DNA of 38,077 bases, taken from contig NW_006920419.1 of assembly GCF_000344685.1 (NCBI RefSeq), positions 1,601,884-1,639,960 on the forward strand. The letters run 5' to 3'. Positions 21,490 to 32,517 of this stretch are shown here, in pieces. Source of the DNA: Gloeophyllum trabeum ATCC 11539. Lineage: Eukaryota; Basidiomycota; Agaricomycetes; Gloeophyllales; Gloeophyllaceae. The stretch's first letter is position 1; each line of letters opens with the position of its first letter. A model generated the notes under the pieces. The model worked only from the letters and a program-made list of their open reading frames with translations, did no database searches and was not told where the DNA came from. Position numbers and translations under genes: made by a program.

Positions 21490-21591
21490 GGATGCCAGAG
21501 GATGAGCATCCGACGCGCATATGTCATGCCGCTCGCATCCAGCCCGCGCAGAGTATCCAGCGGTGAGGGAACGTTCAATACGTTTAGGATG
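21490..21591. repeat. Diverged direct repeat, copy 2
   Basis: Partner of the repeat at 21118-21220: shared GGATGCCAGAG start, CGACGCGCAT, CGCATCCAGCCCGCGC, and an AACGTTCAATACGTTTAGG end. The minus-strand frame reads TLRGLDASGMTYARRMLILW against TDIRRGVDAREWIFARRR in copy 1. Confidence 0.5.
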
Positions 21592-21855
21592 TCGCAGGGT
21601 AGCAGGTATGTGAACGGAGGGTGGACGGGAGGTGTATGTCTTGCTGGCCGTAGGATAGACGAGCTGCTTCTTCAGAACCAGGTTCATATAGATAAGACGA
21701 GACGCTCAGTCTCCACTCAAGCCGATTCCTGTTGGGGTGAACGAGACGGCCTTCCGCTTTCGTACCCGTTGGCACGGAAGGGCATGTTTTACGCTATCTG
21801 TTTGCTCCACGCCGCTGCGGAGGCACCGATTGATCATCAAAGGATAGCTGCCATC

Positions 21856-21930
21856 CTTGCTCATCGGACCATATCGGATCCTATTGTCCTGAAGAAAAAA
21901 GAGGCCATCCGATGGGGACCGATGAGCAAG
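21856..21930. repeat. Inverted repeat (foldback)
   Basis: CTTGCTCATCGGACC at 21856-21870 pairs with GGACCGATGAGCAAG at 21916-21930, with 14 of 15 positions complementary around a 45-base loop. Weaker complementarity continues outwards (GATA..TGCCA). It could be the remnant of a small foldback or MITE-like element. Confidence 0.55.
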
Positions 21931-22368
21931 TTGGCATGGTATCAGACAGTGATCTAAACAATCAATGTCGTCTCGTAGAACATTGGATGCGATGTACCTT
22001 CCTCAGTTTCCGTCCCTTCATCATGATGAACGGTTTGGAACAGCGAAAACAGATTCAGTAGCTGGAACTCTGTGTTTCCCGGATGCAGACGCCGATATGT
22101 CAGCAGCATGACTCCGATGGGACCGGGAGAGTCGAGTGCACCGCACACTTTAGACAAAACCAAGTCGGTCTTCTCTGAGGTGAACGATGAGCAAGGATGT
22201 AGACATCAGAGTGCACAATGTCCAAGTCTCACATAGACAAAGACAAAGCGAAGAAGTTAGAGTCGCAACAGCCACCGAGAAAGCTATGCGCGCGGCACGT
22301 GACATCTACCGCCCAAGCCGCAATCGCGCTGTGTTTCTGGACGCGGGCGTTCTGCTGGTTCACTTTCG

Positions 22369-24474
22369 ATGCGTCCGCTCACTCTTCATGTTTCAGCGTT
22401 GAACGACGCCGAGTACGACCTTTATACCTCATGCCTGCACGACCTTATCGACTGCGACGACGATGGCAAGACTCCGCACGACGACTCTTACTATGAACGA
22501 ATTTCTGTGGGCGTCAGAGAGGCCAGGGCGTGGCTGCGAGGCAGATACCCAGAATTATCGGCGGGAGACTTGGACTCGGTGAGCTCGTAGACTGCAAGCG
22601 TTTGAATTTAAACTGACGTCGGGGTAGATCCTCAGGCTGTTTCACCCGAATCTGAACCCTGGCGATACGTTGGCCGGGGGTCAATTCTTCGCGGTTCTGC
22701 GCCTCGTCACACATGTCCGTTCAGGCAAGAGTGTAGAAAGAAGCCTTGTCTTTGTGCAAGGTGAGCAGGCAAATCGCAGTGCTTCACCGAACGTCGCGTG
22801 CTGACCTCGTCTCTGCCAGCGTATCCGCAGTCCCAAGCCTCGCGTTCCCATTCGCCCCTACAGCGTCATCGATCCTCGCCCTACCCGTCACAGTCCCCTT
22901 CTCCCCTGCGCTGTGCCTCCGATGCATCTCCGCCCCCCGAGCCGCCCCTCCCATCTCCGGAGTACATCCGGCGCAAGTCGTCCGAATCCCAAGCACGCCC
23001 TCCCCCCCAGCATCCCGACACGCGGCCGCCCCCTCCCCCGGCGAACCGCGAACCGCCCCCCGTGCCCCTCAAACCGAGCAACCCATTTTTGTCCCGCAGG
23101 CTCAAAAAATCGAGCGGCGGCGGCGCCGAGGACCCTGCCCCGCAAAAGGTCCCACCCCTGCCCCCCAGGAAGCCCCCGCCGCTGCTTCCCCCGCGCCACT
23201 CCAGCCTGGTGGTATCTCCGACCGGATCTGCGTCTGCGTCCACCTCGACTACGTCTACAGCCCATGGCGCGGGCGCGTCCTCTGCGAACAGGGTCCCGCA
23301 CGCGGTGACGCCGCTTATGCGCCAGTCGCTCGAGGCGAGCAAGGTCGGGCAGACCGTGCGCGCGATGGAGGACCGGCTGGGCAAGGAACGCATCCTCGAA
23401 GTCGTCAAGAGCAGCTCTGGCTCCGGCTCCGGGGGCAGCACCCGCTCGCGCAGCTTCAGCCCCGGCACGCGGCTCGATCCCCGTCACAATGACACCGCGT
23501 CCCCGGGAACCTCCTCCGCCTCCTCGAGCTCCGGCACGGACACGAAGAGTGCCCCCGCGCTTCCCACACGCCACCGGCGCGCGAGCCCCCCTTCATCCGC
23601 TGGCTCCATGAGGTCATTCGAGCAGGTCGCGCACGCGTCCGTGAACCCGTTCGGCCCAGCCACCGTCGCCGCGCGTGCCTATTCAAAATCGCAGCCCCAG
23701 CACCGGTCCCCCTCTGCCTCCCCCTCGCGCCCCCGGTCACCCGAGCCCCCGGTGTCCAATCTCGCCGCGCCTTCCAAGCCCAAATCGCCCCCTCCCACGC
23801 ACCCCGATCGCAAGCCCCCGCTCGCGAGCGTCTTCGATCCTTCGTCGCCGCCGGATTCGCCGACCGCGGGCAGCACCGCGCGCGTGGGCCGCTCCAAGTC
23901 GATGCACCACCCCGCGCCGCCGCCCGTGCCCCCGCCGCGCCGCAGACGCCCCGAGAGCGTGCAGCTCCCCGGCTCCGTCGATCTCACCGAGCCAATCTCC
24001 AGCTCCAAGCCCGATTCATATTCATACTCTGCTTCTTCTTACACAGCATCTGGCGCCCCGGCGTTCCACACGCTCTCCAGGCATCTTTCCCTGTCTTCCT
24101 CCCGCGATCGCAGCGCCAACGCGGGCGCGGCAGACCCGATCGCGAATCTCCAGCGCACGCTGTCGAACCTGCACACCCGCGCGCAGCCCAAGCTCGACGC
24201 CGCACGGTACAAGGCGGAGGCGGGGCTCAGCAAGCGCGGCTTCGTCAGCCACGCGCACTTCAACCCGGCGCACTGGCGCGAGGAGGGCGAGGAGGCGCTC
24301 ATGGCGGATTCCGGCTCCGGCGAGGGCTTCGATCCCGACGTCGACCAGGCGCTCGACTCCGCGTCGGACAGCGTCGAGGACGACAGAGATAGAGACCGCG
24401 CGCGGGTGCGGCATGCCTATGCGGAGAGGGATAACCTCAAGTGGCCCGCTGGCGATGGCTGGGCGCCGCTATGA
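22369..24474 (+). CDS. EH-like, proline-rich NPF-motif protein
   Basis: Probable endocytic or cytoskeletal adaptor; the exact family was not recognised. Exons 22369-22578, 22628-22760 and 22820-24474 (introns 49 and 59 nt) encode about 665 aa. Residues about 10-112 form a compact helical domain with EH/EF-hand flavour: LNDAEYDLYTSCLHDLIDCD, ARAWLRGRYPELSAGDLDSI, then GGQFFAVLRLVTHV. A long Ser/Pro-rich region follows with several SH3-type polyproline stretches (PPPVPLKP, PPPVPPPRRRRP) and two NPF tripeptides (about residues 202 and 390), the known ligand of EH domains. A conserved C-terminus (NLQRTLSNLHTRAQPKLDAA, SKRGFVSHAHFNPAHW) ends in an acidic-basic stretch and LKWPAGDGWAPL. The start is uncertain: a 3' splice-like TTTCAG lies inside the first codons, so an upstream exon may replace residues 1-10. 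Confidence 0.72.
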
Positions 24475-24712
24475 TTCGCTGCGCACTGTATAATAGATAG
24501 AAGTGCAAGATCGTGTATTTGTATGCCTCGCACGCATAGGTTAAGATAAATAATGCTTTTATTACTGATTGCTCGGTCGGTGCGCGGCACGGACGCCGGA
24601 GCAGTGCGTCTGTATACACTATACAACCACAACAACAACACTACGTGCGTGTATAAGGTAGATTAGAGCACTCTAGAGATAATTTTGCGACTGGATGACG
24701 GCGTCGACGAGA

Positions 24713-26633
24713 TCAGAAGACAAAGTCGGCCTGCTTCAGATGATCACGCAGGATCGCATCCCTAACTGCGAACGAATGAGGGACCTCCAAATGAATAGAC
24801 TCCTGAGAATACATACCGGAGGTAAGAGTAACGGCAGTGGCCTTCGTATCCTGTGAAAGTGTCAGCGATATTTAGAGTGCGTAGCGGTATGGACGCACGA
24901 CGACGGAAGTAGCATACGCATAGAAGGGCCGTGGGCGTGGCGAGTATTGCTTGAGCATCTCCTTGAATTTACCACGAAGATCTACACGATGCGTCAGTGA
25001 GAGCGACGCCCGAAGCAGACGCAGACCGACATTTCAAGACATGCGTGGTGCTATTCTCCCGGTCGCCGTAGCTGGGCATGTACTTCCTGACCACGACGCC
25101 GCGCTTGACCTTCTGCTCGAGAATGTCACATTTATTCATAAATAGGATGATCGCGGTGCCCGCCAGGAGCGGCGAGGACGCGATCGACTTCCAGAGCAGG
25201 AACGTATCTTCGAGCCGGTTGACGCTCGGGTCCTCCGCCAGGCGCTCGTCGAAGCCGGACACCGGCGCGAGGAAGATGATCGCGTTCACGTCCTCAAAGT
25301 ACGGCACCCAGGCTGCCCGCTGGGCACGAGATGAGATGCATAGCACGTGACAGGTGAGGAGAAGATATACGGACCGACGTACGACACCCGCCCACGTCGT
25401 AGATCACCCATTCATGGCCGATATCGGGCCCTTTGGTGGAAAAAGACGGAGTGAGCGGACGGAACTTGTAGCAGATATCTGAATCACGGACTGGATACAC
25501 GTAACTCACCCTCCTCGAAGGTTATCCGATGCTCCTGGACGCCTACGGTGCGAAGCCGCGCCCGCATGACATCCCCGTCCGTGGGCATGTACGAATGAAC
25601 AGCGATGCGGTCAATGTCATTCAAGAAGCTAGGTGGAGGTAAAGAAGGTCATACAGGAAGTAAGGGTCGCAAGAGGGAAGAGGAGGGCTTACAAGCCGGA
25701 GGATTCTTCGATCGAGACGTTCCGCCTTTTGAGGACCTGCCTCACGACGGGATCCTCCCACAGGGCCTTGATGTCTTCCCTGCATTCCGCGATAACGTCT
25801 GTGGCATCATCGGAATCTACCTGGCCATGACCAACGCTGGACGGCTTCGGAGACATGGAAGGTTTTTGAAAGGCATCTTTCCATGAGCGCACAGCGAAGT
25901 CAGGTGGGACATCCACACCTGGCTCAGGCGTAGACGAGCCGTGGACAGACACAGACGCAGAGATTTCCTCACTAGCCGCGCCCAACCGCCGCTTCAGGTC
26001 AGCTTCTACCCTCCGGAGAGGCAGTAGCCGGAATTTCAGCAGACGGTGCTTTTCCGAGAACTGCAGGGGCGGACGCGAAGTCGGGCTGACTGGGTTCTCG
26101 TCGTCCGAGTCGTACGACGGGGGATTGCCTGCCATTTCCTGGACGACGGCGTCGAGGATGGTGCGTATCGATCGGATAAGATTGAGTTGAATTACGGCTC
26201 GCCAGGACGTCCGTTCTTGCTGCCAAGCTTCCCGAGCATAGGCAAGTTGAAAATCTGTGGAGTGGGACAAGACTATCAGCTCGCATTCCCAGGCGCACGA
26301 GCCTCGAGGGCGGAGGACTTACTCTTCAACGTCGTGGACTTGCCTATTAATAAATGGGCATGAATGAACGGAGCCCCCTCAGCCGCTGAAATGAAATGCA
26401 GGAATGAAATACGACTGACCACTCTCTGCTTGCCCGAGCAGAAGCACCTTGACCGGTTTCTTGTTCCTCTTCAACGCCGCACGCTCGCTTTTGAGCTTCT
26501 GGTCTATCTCGTCCGATATTCGCTTTGCCTCTGCCTCGCGCCTTTCCCGAGCCAGCTTCTGCTCCCATGTCTCATTCGCGGGAGGGGCGGTCATGCACGC
26601 GAGCGGGTCATGTTCGATGGAAAGCCTGCCCAT
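24713..26633 (-). CDS. G protein alpha subunit, atypical basidiomycete class
   Basis: Signal-transducing GTPase alpha subunit. Nine exons join in frame on the minus strand: 26633-26420, 26343-26323, 26254-25693, 25628-25510, 25430-25375, 25319-25031, 24981-24899, 24850-24817, 24765-24713, giving about 476 aa against roughly 350 for canonical G-alpha. Motifs: P-loop GQAESGKST (67-75), switch I RARLRTVG with Arg290 and Thr293, switch II DVGGC (317-321), NKCD (386-389), and ATSVVDTKAT near the C-terminus. Cys replaces the catalytic Gln of DVGGQ, and Ala replaces the second Gly of the usual GAGES loop; as I recall, both are typical of a basidiomycete-specific G-alpha class. About 95 extra residues (about 120-215), acidic and Ser/Pro-rich, interrupt the helical domain. 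The 21 nt second exon carries the P-loop Lys-Ser. The Gln change predicts slow GTP hydrolysis. Confidence 0.9.
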
Positions 26634-26706
26634 GGCGGGTGCACGCAGTTCAGGCAGGACGCAAGCGGGAAGGAAACGCGAGCAGACGGCCTTCCACTAC
26701 GAGGAA

Positions 26707-26712
26707 TATAAA
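26707..26712 (+). promoter_or_regulatory. TATAAA box candidate
   Basis: TATAAA lies 47-52 bases before the ATG at 26759. It could serve the small divergent ORF; position and sequence are the only evidence. Confidence 0.3.
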
Positions 26713-26758
26713 CAACGCACGGCGAGAACGTTCTCTCGCTAATAGATTCGCTAGCAAC

Positions 26759-26941
26759 ATGGGTGGCGGCATTAGTTCCGTTTGTGTTCAGAGCCGCGAC
26801 AATAGACGCGAAGCCGCCGGCACCCTGCGGTCTCCGGCTACTCCGGCACCGCCAGCCGGCCCCGCTGCAGCTGACATCGGTCCCGCGGACGGGCCCCGGT
26901 GTCCGGGACTGCGCCTGCGAGCCAGGGATGCGAACGCTTGA
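26759..26941 (+). CDS. Small ORF with myristoylation-like N-terminus
   Basis: Sixty codons starting MGGGISSVCV. Gly2 with Ser6 fits the N-myristoylation consensus, and Cys9 could be palmitoylated, the dual-lipid pattern seen in many G-alpha subunits and small membrane-anchored proteins. The rest is Ala/Pro/Arg-rich without a recognised domain. It lies 125 bp from and divergent to the G-alpha gene, with a TATAAA upstream. A chance ORF in GC-rich DNA is the main alternative. Confidence 0.25.
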   Translation: MGGGISSVCVQSRDNRREAAGTLRSPATPAPPAGPAAADIGPADGPRCPGLRLRARDANA

Positions 26942-27257
26942 GAACGGTGAAATGACCTCCATGGGAATAAGGAAGCGGAGAAGAGGCACGGTGTACGTTA
27001 TGTGCAGATATTGGCAGTGAATCTCAGCCAGTTGGGTTGGCGACATCGGACACAACCATCACTCACGCCCGCCAACGCGGGAGACAGCGATGAGTCCATA
27101 CGTTGCAAACAAGAAACGCATAATGCGACAGCATCGGTGCCTCGTGCACGACTCAAATCTACCCGGATCATCCTTCCCAAGGGATATAAATATATTAAAA
27201 ACTAGACACAGTAGAGCTAAAGATGACATACGAAAGTGCGAGACAGCAAAAGCCACG

Positions 27258-28785
27258 CTACAGCAGCGAATCGAGCTTCGACAGCACCTCGAGCACGCCC
27301 GCGACGAGCTCGAACCCGAGGTCCTCCTCGCCGACCATCTCCTTCTTCACCTCCTGCAGCAGCCCGAGCACGGCCTCGCGCCCGCTCACGCCGCCCGTGC
27401 TGCCCAGCCCGATCCTGCTCGCCTCGCGGCGGCGCGCGCCGGGCGTGCTCGCGCCCGCGCCGCTCCCGAACGGCCAGCACGCGAACTCGGCGAGGATCTC
27501 GTCGCACCGCTGGAACGCCGCCTCGCGGTCCTCGTACGTGAGCCGCCCGAACGCGTTGTCGAGCACGCTCGCCGCGTACGCCGCGCACACGAGGCACACC
27601 GCGCGCATCGCGCGGCACTGCGTGCCCTCCTTGTCGAGCGCGGCGGGCGGGACGGAGGACGTCGTCGCGGTGAGCAGGTGCACGACGCGCGCGATGATGC
27701 TGTCTTTTGTGCGCACGTCCGCCACGGGGTGCGTGGCCATGTCGAAGAGCAAAAAGTTGCGCTTCTCGGTGCGCAGGACGCCCTTGTCGACGAGCCCCTT
27801 TGCGAGCCGCTCGCGGACCTGCTTGAGCTGGAAGCCGATTTTCATCACGTTCCATGTTTCGCCTGTTGGGAGTCACGACACCTTCAGCCTGAATGCCAGG
27901 AGCAATTCGCATATGTGGAGTGAGAAACACGGGTCCGAGTTAAAGAATGTTTAACGCCCCCGAAGAAACAGCGGGTCAAGGTAGAAGCGGTTTGAAACCG
28001 TGCATGCACGTAAAGTGATGATGTCTGAGACTTTTCGTATCCGCCGAATACACCACCAAGTATGACATACAGAGGAGATGACAACTCACCGCTTAGCAAA
28101 TCGATCCAGCTGTTGATCCCGAGCTTTTCCTCCTGCTGTCCCTTCATCATCCGTAGCGTCTCGTCCAGAATCGTCTCCCCCGTCTGTCTGTCATCTATCA
28201 CCTCGACCAAACGTTCCGTGAGCGGGATTCGGCGTCGATTGGGGTCTTTGACCACAGCGATGCGTCGCCGTAGCGCAAGTTCTATTAGAATGCACCCCCG
28301 GAGGGCATATGATATGTTGTCGTTCCAGAACGAGAGATATCCCTGTGACACGGAAGGAGGGCGGTCAGACGTCTGTCTACACAGAGTACCGTTTTGAAGA
28401 TTTGCACATTCTCGTAAAACCACATGCAAGGATGCGAGTTGACGAGAAGGGGCGACAAACCCCCTGGGTGGAGAGAAGGCTGGCTCACCTGCTTGTCCTT
28501 GAGTCCGAGCAAGAGAACCTCCTCCATGAGCGTGAGCCGGGGCATCTTCCCGCCCGCGCGTATCTCCTCATTATCTCTGTCCAAGTCCCGCGGGTCGTAC
28601 GCAATCTTGCTCCCGCCCTGGAACGCGGCGCCGCCGTTCCCCAGCCCGCTCGCAGGGGCGTTAACATGTGTTGTCGAGCCGTTCGCCGAGGGCGCGCGCG
28701 AGCCGTCGTTGTCGTCGTCGTCGAGCGCGGCGGAGGAGGAAGCGTGGGTTGGGATGCGCCGGCGTGAAAGACCGGTCGAGGTCAT
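27258..28785 (-). CDS. VPS74: Golgi PI4P-binding protein Vps74/GOLPH3 (GPP34 domain)
   Basis: Peripheral Golgi protein that binds phosphatidylinositol-4-phosphate and retains glycosyltransferases by linking their tails to COPI coat. Exons on the minus strand: 28785-28489, 28342-28090, 27862-27258 (introns 146 and 227 nt, unusually long for this window), about 384 aa. The N-terminus has the Arg cluster SRRRIP that in yeast Vps74 contacts coatomer, then a low-complexity linker. The GPP34 domain begins at LTLMEEVLLLGLKDKQGYLS; FWNDNISYALRGC contains the PI4P-site Trp (about W105), followed by ILIELALRRRIAV, TGETILDETL, INSWIDLLSGETWN, VRERLAKGLVDKGVLRTEKR and FLLFDMATHP. All family blocks are present and in order. 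The ATG at 28785 was chosen over the in-frame one at 28890 because it puts the Arg cluster near the N-terminus, as in homologues. Confidence 0.95.
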
Positions 28786-30132
28786 GGCATGAATGGGAGC
28801 TGAGCGTTGCGCTCGAGGAGGAGGAACGCTGGCTAGCGCTGCGGCGCTGCGTCTAACTGCGGCTCCCGGCCAATCAGAGGGGCCCGGCATCTCCCGCTCT
28901 ATACTTGTGCGGTGGCTGCTGCATCATGACAAGTTCAACTCGTCCGACACAAACGCCTTTGTATGTTCAGAATATTCAGCTACCTTCATACGTTCGATGA
29001 TAACCGTCCGCGCTGAAGGTGGGGAGCTCGGTGTTGCCATGGTTTTGATCGGCAGTAAGAAGCAGCCCGGATGGTTGGCCTGAGCGTCGTATGTGACGCC
29101 GCTGCCTCATGGATCAAATATCCTCTCTTGCATCTCAATTTCTTTGCGGGCTCGTGTCTTCACTTTGTCTTTCCGTACGGCACTAGGAATCATGTCTTCA
29201 TCCTGCTGCGACTGAATGCACAAGCCCCATCGCGTGAGTTCCCCGTACACGACTATCGTCGACTTTGAATTGCTGACGGCCCCAGGGGATATTTGGATAA
29301 ATGTCTGTAGAGCTTACGCCTGAGTTTATTCTTGCGCGACAAGGTGTGAGCACTGCGCGCGCGCAACGGCCTGCTCAAGTCAGCGATAATCCTCTGGACG
29401 CTATCTGAATGCCATGTTATCCCAGGTCCCAAGTATAGCCTTGTTGATGGCACAGTTTAGCTCTGCCAGGAATTCACCGGTGCGACGGTAAATGCAGTCC
29501 CTATCTAATACATTCAGGTTGGGCCCCCCACGCATTTGGCCTTCCACGGCCGCCCGTAAGGTCCGTACGCGCTAGTGGGCTTCGCACTGCGCTCGTGTCT
29601 GCCACTAATCTCCGTTTCATGGCAGACTTATCTTTGGCTGGTGTTCCGGCGAGCTCTACTTCTGCGTCCTGCGTTCTGCCTGTGTACGCTGCGTCATCGC
29701 TGCTGCTGCTTCGCGTTCCTGCTGCTCTGCGCTGACACACACTCGTTCGAAATGTTTTATCAGGCGTTGGATATGTCAGGAAGCCTCGAATGCCGGCAGC
29801 TGACCGTGCCCGCCAGATTGCCTCGCCAGCGTCCGCTCAGCCACAGTGTGACGGGTGTGACCGCCTTCCTATCCGGGCGTTCTTCTCATCGGGAGTAATG
29901 GGCGATTGATTGGGGGTTCTGGCTTGCGCTGGATTTTCCCGACCTCGAGGCCGGCTTGATGATATTCTGACCCTGGCTTCTGCTTCCAAGTCGCTCCTTT
30001 CTTTTGAGCTAAACGTCGACGTGTGCGGGCACACCTCGACCCTCCTCTCTCTCCTTTGCGACTCCTCTCCTTTGTCCGCCCTTTGTCCTGCGCAGACGCC
30101 CGACGGCGACGGAACGCGACCACGAGCGAACA
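28786..30132. other. Divergent intergenic region
   Basis: About 1.3 kb between the divergent VPS74 (minus) and the 30133 gene (plus). No coding exon was supported. The last 100 bases are strongly pyrimidine-rich. Confidence 0.5.
30040..30092 (+). promoter_or_regulatory. CT-rich promoter block
   Basis: Runs such as CCTCCTCTCTCTCC and CTCCTCTCCTTTG end about 40 bases before the ATG at 30133. Pyrimidine blocks just upstream of the start are common in strongly expressed filamentous-fungal genes. Confidence 0.4.
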
Positions 30133-31513
30133 ATGGCGACCCCGCGAGCACACCGAGCGCGCGCGCCCACCGCGCCCCGCGACCACCAGCGTCTCCCGCA
30201 CCGCCCGAGCCCTCTGAACACACCACAGGACAAAGAGAGACATCACGGCCTCCCGACCAGCCCGAAGCAGGTGTGCAACATCCCTTTGTCCTTTGGTTTC
30301 CGATCCTAACTACCCGCAGTTCCTCGCGCCGCCAGGCACCGATGAAAGAAACTCGCGCTGGTCCGACGTGATCCCGCCGCAGACCGGGCTCACCTTTGCC
30401 GCGATCTGGGACCCGGACGACGGCATGGTCACCTTCTCCGGGCCCGAGCTGCGCAAGTTCCCCGCCGAGGGCGACGCCAAGTCCTTCGACCAGCCGTCCA
30501 CCGTCGACGCCCAGTCCCAGGTGCTCACCATCGACCGCCTCGCGCTCCCCGCCACCGTCCAGAACTCCGCCGTCTGGGCGCTCGAGGCCGAGTCCGGCCC
30601 GCTCACGTTCGCCTGCGACGCGCTCATGGACATGGACGGCTACCTCGGCGCGTTCCACGGGCCCGCCGTCAAGTCGCCCGGCGCCGCGTTCCACGTCCAG
30701 CTCCCGCATCCGAACCCGAGGTCCGAGGCGAGCTCGCTCCGCAAGTCGCTGTTCCGCAAGCTGCCGAAGGAGGCCAGGGAGAGCTTTGACTGGAACGCGG
30801 TCGCGAGGCTCGACGAGAAGCTCCTGCGCCAGCCCCAGGCCGCGTTCGCGGACGCGTGCATGAACGGCGAGCTCTCCCCGCCGACGTCGCCCACCCGCAG
30901 CAAGCATCGCTCCAAGCGCAACACGATCGGCGACGAGGGCTTCTGCGAGGGCGGCCGCACCTGCGTCTCCTCGCCCCTCCCGGACTCGGCCGTCATCGTG
31001 GAGATGAACATGGTATGTCCGTCTTCGCTCTCTTATCGGCTCCAGCGCCAATGCGGCTTCTAGAGCTCGAAATTCTCGATGACCACCACTTCGACGTCGA
31101 ACTACGTCGAGGTCACCGAGCCGGGCTCCCCATCCGACGACGAGGACAACGCGGACAGCGCGTCCTGCTCCTCCTGGTCAACCGTGACACCACCCGACGC
31201 GATCGAGTACCTCACCTCCAGCGCGCGCGCGCTCGCCAACCGGCGGCGCACTCTCAAAAAGCGGCGCACGCGCGACCCCAACGTGCCCGCCAGCCCCATC
31301 GAAGTGCTCTCGCGCGAAAAGTACAACTACGCCGTGCCGCCGCCGCCCGAAGTGCCAAAGGCGGAGAACAGCAATCACATCAGGCAGCCGTCGCTGCGGG
31401 TGAAGAAGGCCGTAAGGTCGGCGCTGGACGGGATCCAAAAGTGCCGCAGGCAGGACGACGAGCGCTGGGTCGAGGTCGAGGTCAAGCAGATGGTCGTCCA
31501 GAAGCTGCTATAA
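30133..31513 (+). CDS. Unrecognised Ser/Arg-rich protein
   Basis: Function not recognised. Exons 30133-30270, 30320-31012 and 31064-31513 join in phase 0 with introns of 49 nt (branch-like CCTAAC) and 51 nt (GTATGT donor), encoding about 426 aa. The N-terminal 46 residues are basic and Pro/His-rich. A folded-looking segment follows (GLTFAAIWDPDDGMVTFSGP, SAVWALEAESGPLTFACDAL), then EARESFDWNAVARLDEKLL. The second half is Ser/Thr/Pro-rich with acidic patches, a basic cluster RRRTLKKRRTR suitable as a nuclear signal, and a C-terminus ending VEVEVKQMVVQKLL. Strong codon bias (C/G in third positions) and clean splicing indicate a real gene. The ATG context (ACAATGG) and the upstream CT block support the start. 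No transmembrane helix or signal peptide is visible. Confidence 0.75.
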
Positions 31514-32517
31514 CCGCTGCACTCGACATTTAGTATTGATTTTTCTCTTATCTTTGTTTTCGGTCTTCGATCTTCTTTGTTGCTGGCCTCGCTTGTTTGT
31601 TATGCACCACCCTAGAGCGCCGATTCGCACTCACGACTGGACACGAACGCTCGCTCCCCGCTCCTTACATTGTCCTAATTATCGCGCTGCCTGCGGCGCT
31701 CTGTAATTCTCACGAACACTCCATCTCCTCCTACCCCTGACGAGCCACCTACGGACCCGCTACGTCTCTTACCCCTGCTCTTGTACCTCTGCTTTCGGTT
31801 TGAATCCTCGCGGTTGGGTTTCCGGCAAATGTAATACTACGATACTGTACCTGCTCGTCACATCTACCTCCAGGGTCTCTATATATAAACGCATTCCCGA
31901 CCTCTGGCAGAACCGGTTCAGTGCGCGTAGCGTCATAACATACGTATCTCGAGATTCCAGGAAGTACGCACCCGCTGCGACTCAGAAGAAGCCGGATTTG
32001 CAAAAGGACATGCATCGCGTCCCAGGAGAAAGGTAAGCAGACGCGGATGTTTGGAGCTTGACCGGGTCCGAGTATCGACGCGGGGGCTTTAGCCAGCGAG
32101 CATGAGTTACCTGTGCCACACCCACGCCAGCCGGCCAGGAATTTACATTCCACGAGCGCAAGTCGCCATTCACACTGCGAGGCGGGTGGGCGAGAAGCTG
32201 CGTTGCGTTCGTCTGAGCGGGCTTACGTTAGGACTATCGCAGGGGTGTTATTCATGGGCATGGGTCTGGAGCGCGACCGGGAAGCCCGGGCTTATAAACG
32301 TAGCAAGCAATAGTGCCCGCAACGGTCACCCTGGATCTGCGGTGGAACAGGTAGATTATAACAATACGCGAAAACAGAGAGCACACACAAGAGCAGCAAC
32401 CAATACGATGAGTTATTAAACAAAGCAGCTCGCCTGCAACGGGTGTGGAATCTAACAACACACAACAGGTAGGTAGATGGATAGATCGTCGCCCTCTTCA
32501 TGCGCTGCGCACGGCTT
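31514..32517. other. Convergent 3' regions
   Basis: About 1 kb between the ends of the plus-strand 30133 gene and the minus-strand CHS7. It is T-rich just after 31513, as in a 3' UTR. No further gene was recognised; the ORFs present lack coding character. Confidence 0.45.

Larger units (their letters stand above)
20350..22368. other. 2 kb without a supported gene
   Basis: Several ORFs of 60-180 codons overlap on both strands, none with a recognised family. A minus-strand ORF at 20366-20815 has hydrophobic stretches (PLHLILPWVEAAFDPV) faintly like basidiomycete seven-helix proteins, but too weakly to call. A diverged direct repeat (21118-21220 and 21490-21591) and a foldback (21856-21930) lie here. 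An unresolved 5' exon of the next gene may fall at 22187-22360. Confidence 0.4.
26634..27257. other. Promoter region of the G-alpha gene
   Basis: About 620 bp upstream of the minus-strand G-alpha start and downstream of VPS74. The only candidate gene is the 60-codon ORF at 26759-26941 on the plus strand. Confidence 0.4.

Noticed and set aside
27223..27954. Plus-strand ORFs opposite VPS74
   Set aside because: VPS74 on the minus strand matches its family over the whole length, so these are shadows.
29837..31051. 404-codon minus-strand ORF
   Set aside because: Lies opposite the well-spliced 30133 gene; it reflects high GC and third-position bias, with Arg/Gly/Val/Glu-rich composition and no motif.
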